A program made the position numbers and the translations under genes. A stretch of DNA of 64,000 nucleotides from Reticulascus tulasneorum (Eukaryota > Ascomycota > Sordariomycetes > Glomerellales > Reticulascaceae), in assembly GCA_001557505.1 (NCBI GenBank), contig LSAX01000001.1, positions 1,302,001-1,366,000 of the forward strand. The letters are read 5' to 3'. Numbering within the stretch: position 1 is the first letter of the stretch; each line of letters begins with the position of its first letter. Shown here piece by piece: positions 46,040 through 55,708 of this stretch. The notes under the pieces are model-generated. The model did no database searches, was not told the origin of the DNA, and saw nothing but the letters and a program-made list of their open reading frames with translations.

Positions 46040-47502
46040 GTTTGCCTGCCGCGGTCAAACATTTGGTTGTGGGCATTCCCTGCCAATAAGATGAAGTACG
46101 TACGTAGCCCGTGCTTCCCAACAGATCCGCAACATTGCGTCCCAGATGAATAGGAAGCGACCGCAAGGGGAGGTACGTAAAAAACCAAGGCAGGCACCCT
46201 CAGTGATTGTACTCGGCAGGCTGCATTGAGGCTTCCTATTGTCTCCAGTTCTCCGTTCCTATTGTTGTTGAAATATGGTGGGGGGCTGCCGTCCTATTGT
46301 CACCCATTTCGGTACTAGCGCGGTTGTGCACGGAGCCGGAGTGGGTCTCTAGGCCCGGGGCTCGCAAGAGCGGCAGAATAAGGTTTGCGGATCACTTCTG
46401 CACAGGCCCAACCAGCCCGTGTCTCACTCTCCCTCCCTCCCTTCCATCATCACCGCGGCCCCCCTTCAAGTTCGCGTGTTACCTACCTTAGACTAACACA
46501 TCGCCTGGCTATGATAGGAACGACGAAGAATGTGATGTTTTGGCTGACTCGCGATGTTTGTGCCACGCTCGAAGCTATAGGCGAACCTCGACGCAGCCAC
46601 ACAAACCCGCATGAGGCGGCACACTGCCATCCAAGTCATCAGTGAGCCTAAAGCACGCCTGTCATTTCGTTTTCCCAGTGATCTGGGTGTGGCATCCCTA
46701 GCGTACCGAGTATACCTTGGATGGTTGGATGGTTGTGTACGCCATGGAACAATCGGTCCGGCAAGCAAGGTATCGGTATTTGCTCAGCTTCCACCCTGCC
46801 AACCTTCGGTCCTCAGCCTATGAGATCGCAGCCCTTCTTCGTGAAATAGAGTCCGTCCAAGATGATCCTCGATGTGACAGCCCAGCAGATCTAAACTATG
46901 AAATCCAATCGGTTGGCTCGCCCCCTCGCGGAGATGCCCTCAATCTCCCCGACTCAGCCGATTCCCTGGCAGTATCCTGGCCGTGCATACAACAACCAGG
47001 TAAAGCCGTGAGAGCTGATTGTTGTCACACCCGTTGCTGCACACCTTTTATGAGTATGCTATATTATTCAGCTTCTCATTGGATAGGTAACGGAGAAAAT
47101 CAGCTTGCCAAAGCTGTGATGCTATCTGTTTGGAGTCCTTATAGTATTTGTGCTGCATCCGATGGTACACGTGCTTCAGCGTCTTCGCCATGGCCGCCGC
47201 ATATATCGGCAATCTTATAGGTACAACGCTTAATGTGAATCCTTAAAACTTCGAATTCTTATCATGCTACGTTCTGTTGTCGAGACTAGCCGCGGATGGT
47301 GCGAAACTTGACCAAGCCTCCGTTCCGTTCTTTGTTGATCACACGGCGCCACTCCTTGGGGCGACCCTTGGCTACCTCTCGTCACCATGCCATCATATCT
47401 ACCCTTTTCTTTTTGTGTGTAAATGACTCTGCGCCTATACCTTCATTGATGCATGCTCAGTGCCGGGCTGTGGGCTGCAGTGCAGCTGACGTTACGTCGC
47501 CA

Positions 47503-47609
47503 AATATCATACTATCGTCTGAAGGCTTACGTCTAAAATGCATGCCACTGCAATATCATACTATCGTCTGAAGGCTTACGTCTAAAATGCATGCCACTGC
47601 AATATCATA
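47503..47609. repeat. 49-bp tandem duplication, 2.2 copies
   Basis: The unit runs 47503-47551, is repeated without mismatch at 47552-47600, and starts a third time (aatatcata) at 47601-47609. Perfect identity points to a recent duplication. No open frame crosses it convincingly. Confidence 0.95.
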
Positions 47610-49852
47610 GGACACTGATCCCCTCTGCATCCTGACAGCCCATACCCGGCGCGATCAAGATCGCCGGAAAGAGGAAGGTCCGGTTCCCTACATTAGGACG
47701 GACCAATCAGCCGGAGCCGAACGAATGACAGTGGACGAGTTGGCGGTGGCCTCATGGGATGTTGCAGATATCTTGAAAAGTTGGAGGGTCTCATGATCTG
47801 TGTCTTGAAGTTTTCTGTCAAGCAAAGACTCGTTAGACGAAGGCAACCTGGCGCCGGGAGAGTAGAGGGGCATCATTGCAGCCTAGGGCAACTCCGACTT
47901 CGCGGAATGGTTGTTGATGTATCCGTTGAAGCCTTGTCGACGTACTCACTCCAGCCATATGCTGTATCTACCACACGACTATATTAGGTGAATTTATCCG
48001 CAATCTCCCTATATTCACTATTAACCCTAGGAATAACTGCTTGAATTACCGGGTTAACTCCTGTAGTTTAATTTGTTTTCTGGCTGCCTACTTCGTATGA
48101 CAGAAGCTGACATCCTCCGCCCAGCAACTCAGGCGGCATTAAGATACTCCGCTCGATCCAAATGGCAAAGACACCCAAAGCCGGATTCTGTATCCCTTTT
48201 CTAAAGTCGGACTGTCGCTCCTCTGGCGTCCTATCAGCGAATGCCGCATGGCCAGGTGACGTTTGCGCCGCAGGTTCACCACACTAACGGAGCCTATCAG
48301 TGAGCAAGCCTACCGAAGCAAACCAAATTTCCTTCTGGTCGTCTGGCTTTTTACATTGCTAGGGAATCCGCCAAGTGAAGTGATTGGTGTGAAGTAGGAC
48401 CAAGTTTGAACGTCAAGCAATGAGCACGTCGTGTCTGCAGGATGGATGCCAATCATTGATTCATGGCTTGGGACGTAAACACAACTTAGAGCTCCCAGGC
48501 CGGCTGTCCAAAGGCGCAATTAGACTTTATTTGATGCGCATCAGTGGCTGGTCTTGTCCTCGGATCGTACGCACGCCGCGCCCCTACACCATGTTAGTCT
48601 ATTCATCATGCAGCCTCAATGTGTTGAACTCTGCAATCAACGCTCAAGCTCTCCGCCAACTCCCGGACACAACCAAGTTTGGCGTACTGCCTACGGAGAC
48701 TGAACCACAGCATGACAGCATGCTCAAGATGGCCCAAATTCACTCATAAGAACCATCAGCCATCCGCTCCTTGACCAATGCGTCTAGCCTCTCGGCACGT
48801 CCTTGCTCTTCCGCAACTTTCAGCATCTCAGACCGCCGTCGAATGCCTGACACGGAGGTGCCTTCAAATGTTGGAATGGAGCCGTCATCGTAAACTCTGA
48901 GAAGGTAGACGATGCTCAACCAGATGACCCACAGCTTGTAGTGGCTTTTCTTCGTTGTGAACTCCGAGAAGATGGACGATGCTGAACCAGATGCTTACAG
49001 TTTGTAGTAACCTTTCCCCGCAGAACCTCGTTAGCTCCAGACACTTGGAAATAAGAATGGCGCTCGGAACCCTAGATTAGACTCTTCCGACTTCCCAGTG
49101 CAGAACATCGTCTCCTTGACCTCTGCTCGTGCTCGAAGACTAGCATGCCCTTCTCCCACGGCGTGTGCCTGAACGTACATCGAGATATAGGGTGGGCAAG
49201 GGGTTCCGTATATCGTTTGAGCCATTCCAAAGCTTGGAGCATTTATGCATAGCTACAACGAGTCCGATGAATTGTCAGCTACAAATCCCAAGGTGTAAAC
49301 TGAACTCTGACTCCTCGCTTTCTTCACATGACACCGGACGATGGATGGCTAGTCGCAAATGAGAACTGTGATTTCAAAGGCAAACTGCCATGGCGTTTTC
49401 AATTGCCTTTCTCTAATCTGCAGCTGCAAATCTATCCGCCCGCGACTCTGCAACCTGATCGCGGTCCGCTAGGCTTGACCTAGCACATTCGTGATTCCCT
49501 CGACCACCGCCCTAACAGTAAAAAGTCGGCCAGAAAACTAGGAAAGAAAAGATGTTGAAATTCTTTTGTTTCCCCGTTAACGCCGATATCGATGCTTCGT
49601 TGCTCCTTTGCGAACAATACGAAGGGTATCATCATAATGCATTGATCTTTCAGTGTATAATGCAGGATTGCCCCGACTTTTGTCTTTGTTGAAAGACGCC
49701 ACCGCTCCGCCCCTGTGACCCAGGGATGCACAACAGAAATTTTATCGCCTGAAATCAAGAAAAGAATAAATCACCATGTCCGATAAAGCCACCGTGTCCA
49801 TCCGAGAAGTCTGTATTCCCAGGATTCGTTGAAGAACCGTTACGCCATGGTA

Positions 49853-49875
49853 GTGTGTGTTTGTGTTTGTGTGTG
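49853..49875. repeat. GT-rich tract
   Basis: Imperfect (GT)n with TTT interruptions, lying about 110 bases downstream of the SAM synthetase stop. Confidence 0.7.
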
Positions 49876-49981
49876 CCTGTCCGTGTGAACTCGAGAGGTA
49901 AATGGGAAATGACTTGGTCATAGATCGCAGAAGAGCTGTTGAAATCTCTGTGCTGAGTATGGCATGAAGGTAGTAACTCGC

Positions 49982-51331
49982 CTAGAACTTCAGGGTCTTG
50001 GGCTTCTCCCAGCTGAAGCTCTGGTTGGTACCGAAGTGACCGTTCTTGGCAGTTTGGAGGTAGATGGGCTGGTCGAGCTGGAGCTCCTTTACGATGACAC
50101 CAGGTCGCAGGTCGAAGTTATCCAGGATGATCTTGACAAGCTCATCAGAAGTCTTCTCAGATGTGCCGTAAGAGTCAACGTAGATGGAAAGGGGCTCGGC
50201 AACACCAATGGCGTAGGAGAGCTGGACAAGGGCTCTGCGGGCGAGACCAGCGTTGACGAGGGACTTGGCGATCCATCGGCTGAGGTAAGCTGCAGAGCGA
50301 TCGACCTTGGAGAAATCCTTGCCAGAGAAGGCACCACCGCCGTGGGCACCCCAACCACCGTAGGTGTCGACAATGATCTTACGGCCAGTGAGACCGGCAT
50401 CGCCTTGAGGGCCACCAATGATGAAGAGGCCGGAAGGTTGAATCTAGCAGTAGAGTTAGCAGTTGTATACAGGTGAGCGGGAACGCGGCATGGGAACTGA
50501 CGTGGTAGATGGTGTTGTCGTCGAGGTACTTGGCAGGGATGGTGGCCTTGATGATCTTCTCCTTGATCTCCTTGCGCAGCAGCTCAGTGGTGATGTCCTC
50601 GCTGTGCTGAGCGGAGACGACGACAGTGTGGACTCTGAGAGGGACAACGGCACCGTTGTCGTGCTTGTACTCGACAGTGACCTGGGTCTTGGTGTCGGGT
50701 CGGAGCCATGGGAGGCTACCGTCTCGTCGGGCAGCAGACATGGCGGCATTGAGCTTGTGGGCCAGCATCAGGGTCAGGGGGAAGAGCTCAGGGGTCTCGT
50801 CGGTGGCATAGCCGAACATGATACCCTGGTCACCAGCGCCGAGCTGCTCGAGGGCCTTGTCGTAGTGGAGACCCTGAGCAATATCTGGGGACTGCTCCTC
50901 GATGGCGACGAGCAAGTTGCAAGTCTTGTAGTCGAAGCCCTTGCTGGAGTCATCGTAGCCAATATCCTTGATGGCATTGCGCACAACCTTCTGGTAGTCG
51001 AGTTTGGCCTTGGTGGTGATCTCGCCAAAGACCATGATCATGCCGGTCTTGGTGGCAGTCTCGCAAGCAACCTTGGAGAGGGGATCCTCGCGCAGGCAGG
51101 CATCGAGAATGGCATCGGAGACCTGATCGGCGATCTTGTCGGGGTGACCCTCGCCTACGGATTCGGACTTTTTTGAAATTAGTTAGTGGGGGGTTTTTTC
51201 GGCACACCGTAATCGGACAGTTGAAGGAGCCGAGTTGTAGTCAGACTTACGGTGAAGAGGAAGGTGCCCTGGTTGTAGTGCTGCCATGTGGCAAGCTTGG
51301 CATGGCCGTTGACGCCGTTGGTAGCAGACAT
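49982..51331 (-). CDS. S-adenosylmethionine synthetase
   Basis: Makes S-adenosylmethionine from methionine and ATP in the cytosol. Three exons (51331-51251, 51167-50502, 50443-49982) give 402 residues, slightly longer than the usual 382-395 because of an N-terminal extension ([19 protein letters not shown]). Both family signatures are present: [12 protein letters not shown] and GGGAFSGKD. The N-terminal [20 protein letters not shown] binds ATP and methionine, and [18 protein letters not shown] lines the active site. The protein ends [12 protein letters not shown]. Fungi have one or two copies (yeast SAM1/SAM2); which one this matches cannot be said. A CUG-repeat lies upstream on the transcript strand. 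Confidence 0.96.
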
Positions 51332-51762
51332 CTTGAAGAAGAAGAAAGAGGTATATGCGGTTGTGAAAAGAAGGTAACGAAAAATAGGAGGTTCAATCCG
51401 AGATCTGGAGGGCTAGAGACGGTTAAAATCAACCGATGCGCGGGGTCCCGTCGGTGTAGGTGGAAAGATGGCAATCTGGTTGTGGGGGGACCGCGAAAGC
51501 TGATTGAGAAGAGAGTCAGATATCTTTTTCAACTCGCAAGCAGGAGGAGTGACAAGCAGAGAAATCAATTGACCTACCTTGACGAGGAGAGCAGCTGCGT
51601 TTAAATATGAGGAGAGAGGGTAAGCAGGAGAGGGAGGAGGGAGAGAGAGTGGGCTGGTGGTGACTTTTAAAAAAAAGACGGTTGGGGAGGGATAAGGTGC
51701 GGTGCAGGGGGAGGAATAAAATCTGTAGGCCGAGCGAGAGTCGTTCCAAGCCCAGCGCCCAG

Positions 51763-51802
<40 letters not shown>

Positions 51803-52905
51803 AAGCCGTTTTTCGTCGCAGCGCGGAATGTGGAAACCAAATGCTACGCTCGCCGAGAAACGGACATGGACCGATTAGATAGGGGATACAAGGGATTCGG
51901 TACTAGTTTGTATGGCCGATAAAGTATCTCCGGAACAAAACCCCGCCATTTTCCAACCCTGAGTGGTTTTGCTGGGCTGGGGCCAGCTAAAAAACCCCTC
52001 TCCCTTCTAAATTTCGCCAGGATTGCGCCATCCCTCATCAGAACACAATCATTCACCAATTCATCCTCCAGGAATTGACGGGATAGAATACGTTGCCCCC
52101 TTGACCGCCTTATTACCTCGCAGTATACCTGCACGTGTCCACCATGCGGGGGCTTTCTCTCCCATTCCTTGCAGAGAGGGTGGTAGATAATTAGATACCT
52201 AGATACCTACGTTATTTCCTTTGTCCCCTTAGGCTTCTTATTGGCACTGAATTTGATCCTTCCATGGCACACCGTTGGGAAACGGCATCTATCGGCCGTG
52301 GGGTCACAGCCAAGCGGCCAGGACGGCTGACCTGCAAAAAGAAATATTGCTTTGGGGTCCGGTTCTGAGCGTGATATCTATCAGCTTACCTGGATGTTCC
52401 AGTAACAGCTCGATGGAAGAGACAGTTTTAGGAATGTTGAATACTGGCACAGAAGGGATTCCAACAGATCCATACATGCATGCTCGAGTTGAAACTTCAG
52501 CTACTGCTTAAAGCATTCAACAGAAACAATATTCACTGAATCATCTCGCGCGGAATATCTAACTGTAGCAGAATATTTCCCTCAAAAGTTAATTGATTCA
52601 GTTATGGCACCCTGTACTCCGTACTCCTCGGGTTCATCCCACCCACCCTGACGACAGAACCCAAAAAAGAAAGGATAGGAAAGGAAAAAAAACATATTTT
52701 TCTTTTAGGTTCTCAACGGCAATACGGCCCCAGGCGGTGACGATGTTTGAACCCTGTCAGCTATGTATCTACGCTAGCTGAGGGGGGGTAGTGAACATTT
52801 TTGGATGGACCTGCATGGTGGGGTAGAGACTTTCACTGACCAAATACCATGACTGTCGATCATCTTTTTTCAGCCTCAAAACACCATTAGCAACCAACCG
52901 TCGCT
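51332..52905. other. Divergent intergenic region SAM synthetase / GPN3
   Basis: This 1.57 kb region holds both promoters. On the SAM synthetase side it is pyrimidine-rich on the transcript strand and carries an 11-unit CTG repeat. A minus-strand frame running through the repeat (51413-51802) would be a Leu-rich peptide and is not taken as a gene. Confidence 0.55.
51764..51796. repeat. (CAG)11 trinucleotide repeat
   Basis: Eleven perfect CAG units, which read as CTG on the strand of the SAM synthetase transcript. They lie 433 bases upstream of its ATG, so in its promoter or 5' leader. Confidence 0.95.
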
Positions 52906-53872
52906 ATGAGTAAATTCGGGGTCATGGTGATGGGCCCTGCCGGGGCTGGAAAGGCAAGCCCATTCCATACCCGTCCGCTCGCATCTCATACAGTCAGTCG
53001 TAGTAGCTAATCCAAAACACCCACAGTCCACGTTTTGCGCATCCCTCATAACCCACCTCAACCTAAACCGCCGCTCATCGTTCTACGTGAACCTCGACCC
53101 CGCAGCCGAGAACTTCGAGCACCAACCCGACCTCGACATCAAAGACCTCATCTCCCTGAAGGATGCCATGGAGGAAGTCGGGCTCGGCCCCAACGGCGGC
53201 CTGATCTACTGCTTCGAGTTCCTCATGGAGAACCTCGATTTCCTGTCCGAAGCACTCGAGCCGCTGACCGAGGAGTACCTCATCATCATCGACATGCCCG
53301 GCCAGATCGAGCTCTACACCCACATCCCAATCCTCCCCGCCCTCGCCAAGTATCTGTCCCAGACTGGCGCGCTGGACATACGGCTCTGCGCGGCCTACCT
53401 CCTCGAGGCGACCTTCGTGGTCGATCGAGCAAAGTTCTTCGCCGGCACGCTGAGCGCCATGAGCGCCATGATCATGCTGGAGGTCCCGCACATCAACATC
53501 CTGTCAAAGATGGACCTGGTCAAGAACCAGGTGCGCAAGAAGGATATGAAACGCTTCCTCACGCCCGACGTCTCGCTGCTGGAGGACGACCCGATGGAAA
53601 TTGCACGTCAGAAGAAGGACGGCGACGACGAGGCGGGCGATCCGCAAGACAGAGACCTTCTTATGAAGGGCACGAGTTTCCGGCGGCTGAACAAGGCGGT
53701 GGCGGGGCTGATAGAGAGCTTCAGCATGGTCAACTACCTCAAGCTGGACTCGTCGGACGAGGAGAGCGTGACTGCTATTCTGAGCTATATCGACGACATC
53801 ATCCAGTACCACGAGGCTCAGGAACCGAGAGAGATGCAGGACGAACAGTACGAGGAGCCAACGGATGGCTAG
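52906..53872 (+). CDS. GPN3: GPN-loop GTPase 3
   Basis: Small GTPase of the GPN family that works with GPN1 in assembly and nuclear import of RNA polymerases II and III. Two exons (52906-52953, 53027-53872) give 297 residues. G1 is GPAGAGK-ST, split by the intron. The diagnostic Gly-Pro-Asn loop is in GLGPNGGLIYCFEF, G3 in DMPGQIELYTH and G4 in NILSKMDL. The intron begins with GC (AAG|GCAAGC) and ends CCACAG, a GC-AG intron; the reading on both sides is fixed by the P-loop. The C-terminal tail is acidic (DEQYEEPTDG). It is convergent with the APQ12-like gene. Confidence 0.94.
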
Positions 53873-54238
53873 CTGCAAGACTAAAAGTACGTGCTGGGAA
53901 TTATTTTGTCGTTATTGTCTGCATAGCGTTGGCGTTCGGGTGGTAAGTGGCATATTTCGTTCATATAGGTAGAAGGCAAGATGCAGTAAACTTGATATCC
54001 ACATGCGTCGTTCCCCCCACGGCATGGTCTCCGGAACTCCACCCCAAAACACATTTTAAAGACGCGTGATTTCCATCTATCGGTCCAGTTCTGCGCGAGC
54101 CTCCCCCCCGTGCAATCATGGGACGAACCTCCGTCTTGGCCCTCCCCCCGAGCCATTAAAAGACGCACGTATCGACTTTTAGCTGTAGTATCCAAACCGA
54201 TAAGCCGGCAAGACAAGCTGGCATAACCATGACGCATC
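53873..54238. other. Intergenic, convergent 3' ends
   Basis: This 366-base gap holds the 3' UTRs of GPN3 and the APQ12-like gene. Nothing else is seen. Confidence 0.55.
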
Positions 54239-54769
54239 TCATCTCGACCTCCCGGGCCGCCGGCCCTGCATCCTCTCCTGCTCCTCGTAGCGCCTGTACT
54301 CGCCCACCCAGACATCCTTCATCGCCGCCGCGAACCCCACCGCCTTGCTGCCCAGCACCACCGCGTCCACCGCGCTCTGGTACACCCCCCTCTGCCAGAC
54401 GACGCTGAGCAGCAGCCCGAAGCCCAGCCAGAACGAGAGCCGCAGAGCCATCCGCGTCCACCACATCATGACGCGCCGTATCCAGTTCATCACCAGCACC
54501 GCCAGCGCCAGCACCAGCACGAAGGCCGCGAGCGAGACGACCTCGGGCGAGTCGTAGAGGACGCGCAGCAGGGAGTCGACGGCCGGCTGCACGAAGGGGT
54601 AGATGGTGTTGAGGATGCTCTGCAGCGCGAGGAGGGCGTGTCGCTTGACGGTCTGCACGGGCGAGTTCGGGTGCAGCCCGTAGGTGTGGATTGCGTCGAC
54701 TACATTGGCAGGGAGGACGTTTTGGAGCAGGAGGTAGAGGACCGAGAAGTTCTCGTCTGTGGGTGGCAT
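54239..54769 (-). CDS. Apq12-family nuclear pore assembly protein
   Basis: Intronless frame of 176 residues. Apq12-type proteins are small nuclear-envelope/ER membrane proteins that support nuclear pore assembly and membrane lipid balance. It has a helical N-terminus (VLYLLLQNVLPANVVDAIHTYG) and an amphipathic stretch (HALLALQSILNTIYPFVQPAVDSLLRVL). Two membrane segments follow (~residues 79-96 and 107-125), with the basic loop WIRRVMMWWTRMALRL between them. The C-terminus is charged (EYRRYEEQERMQGRRPGRSR). The family assignment rests on layout and overall pattern, not on a catalytic motif. Confidence 0.72.
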   Translation of the reverse strand: MPPTDENFSVLYLLLQNVLPANVVDAIHTYGLHPNSPVQTVKRHALLALQSILNTIYPFVQPAVDSLLRVLYDSPEVVSLAAFVLVLALAVLVMNWIRRVMMWWTRMALRLSFWLGFGLLLSVVWQRGVYQSAVDAVVLGSKAVGFAAAMKDVWVGEYRRYEEQERMQGRRPGRSR

Positions 54770-55708
54770 TTTTGCTTTTTGTTCCTATGCGTTTTCGCCG
54801 GTTTGTTTTGTTGGGGGTTGAGTGTGGTTATGTGGAAAGTTGCTTGCGTGACGTGCCGACCGACCGTGGTGGGGCAGGTGAGAGGGAAGCTTATCGAGGC
54901 ATTGGATCAGCGGCCTAGCTCTCTGGTAAGCATGCCCAGCTGCGGTCCCAAGCGACGGGGTGATCATGCGGGACAAACCTCAAAATCAAAATCACAAAGG
55001 AATGGAGTCATCCAGTGTGTCAAATAGATGTAGTAATCCGCAGAGCATCCCTCGCCCAGTAAGTTGTGGCGCTCATTCCTTACCCTCCACTGGTATTCAG
55101 CTTCTCGATGTGGGGTAGATTTGCTCAACTATTTAAACTGAGCTCCCGCCCGTGCTGATTTACCACGATTTTCTCAAGTCTGTACAAGCTTATTGAAGTT
55201 GATATTGCAAAGCTGCCACTATCTTCGTCTCGACGTTCTAATGCCCGAATACTGGTGGCCTAGATTCTCCCAGTTCCAGAACGACTAACTAACAAATAGC
55301 GTACATGCGCCATCGCATACCATCCGGGATGTAGGTTCGACCATCAAGGCATCCCCTAGCATCTCATGTTCATCCAGAGCGTCGCTCAAACGACGACAAA
55401 GAAAGCTAATACATCATCCAAGGCAAATGGATGAGCTCAAAGTAGCTGACACCAAAACATTAAGAAGGGAAGGGTATCGAATCCACATAATCCAGAGCCC
55501 CTTGGGTACTCAGCCCGAAGAAAAAATAGCCCCTTTGCATACTCCCAGGGCATATCCGCGCCCCCCTTCTTTTCATTTGACATTAGCAGTTATCCACTAG
55601 ACGCCAAACATAGAGTGTCCTGAAAAATCAAAACGTCTGTCAAAAGACACAACTCCCCAAGCAAGTGTCGGCCAAAGCTATCCCAAGCAAAAGTCTATGC
55701 AGGCAAAA
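54770..55708. other. Intergenic: APQ12 promoter / downstream gene 3' end
   Basis: This 939-base gap lies between two minus-strand genes and contains no supported gene. It presumably holds the promoter of the APQ12-like gene and the 3' UTR of the 878-residue protein gene. Confidence 0.5.

Larger units (their letters stand above)
45335..49981. other. Intergenic 4.6 kb, no supportable gene
   Basis: The longest frame (46717-47220, plus strand) lacks a recognisable domain and starts without a convincing context. The region contains a poly-C run (46028-46039), clustered TACCT/AGGTA short palindromic motifs around 45960-46010, a 49-bp tandem duplication (47503-47609) and a GT-rich tract (about 49853-49875). 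The last few hundred bases are the 3' region of the SAM synthetase gene. Confidence 0.5.

Noticed and set aside
46717..47220. 167-codon plus-strand frame in the 4.6 kb desert
   Set aside because: No recognisable domain, no splice partners and uneven composition; a chance frame is more likely.
50463..51176. 237-codon plus-strand frame
   Set aside because: It lies antisense to SAM synthetase exon 2 and is rich in Gly/Leu/Asp/Val, as expected from the opposite strand.
51413..51802. 129-codon minus-strand frame starting with a leucine run
   Set aside because: It reads through the CTG repeat and pyrimidine-rich leader of the SAM synthetase gene and has no protein-like content beyond that.
53035..53946. 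303-codon plus-strand frame
   Set aside because: It overlaps the GPN3 exon in another frame and is Arg/Pro/His-rich without structure; GPN3 motifs decide the true frame.
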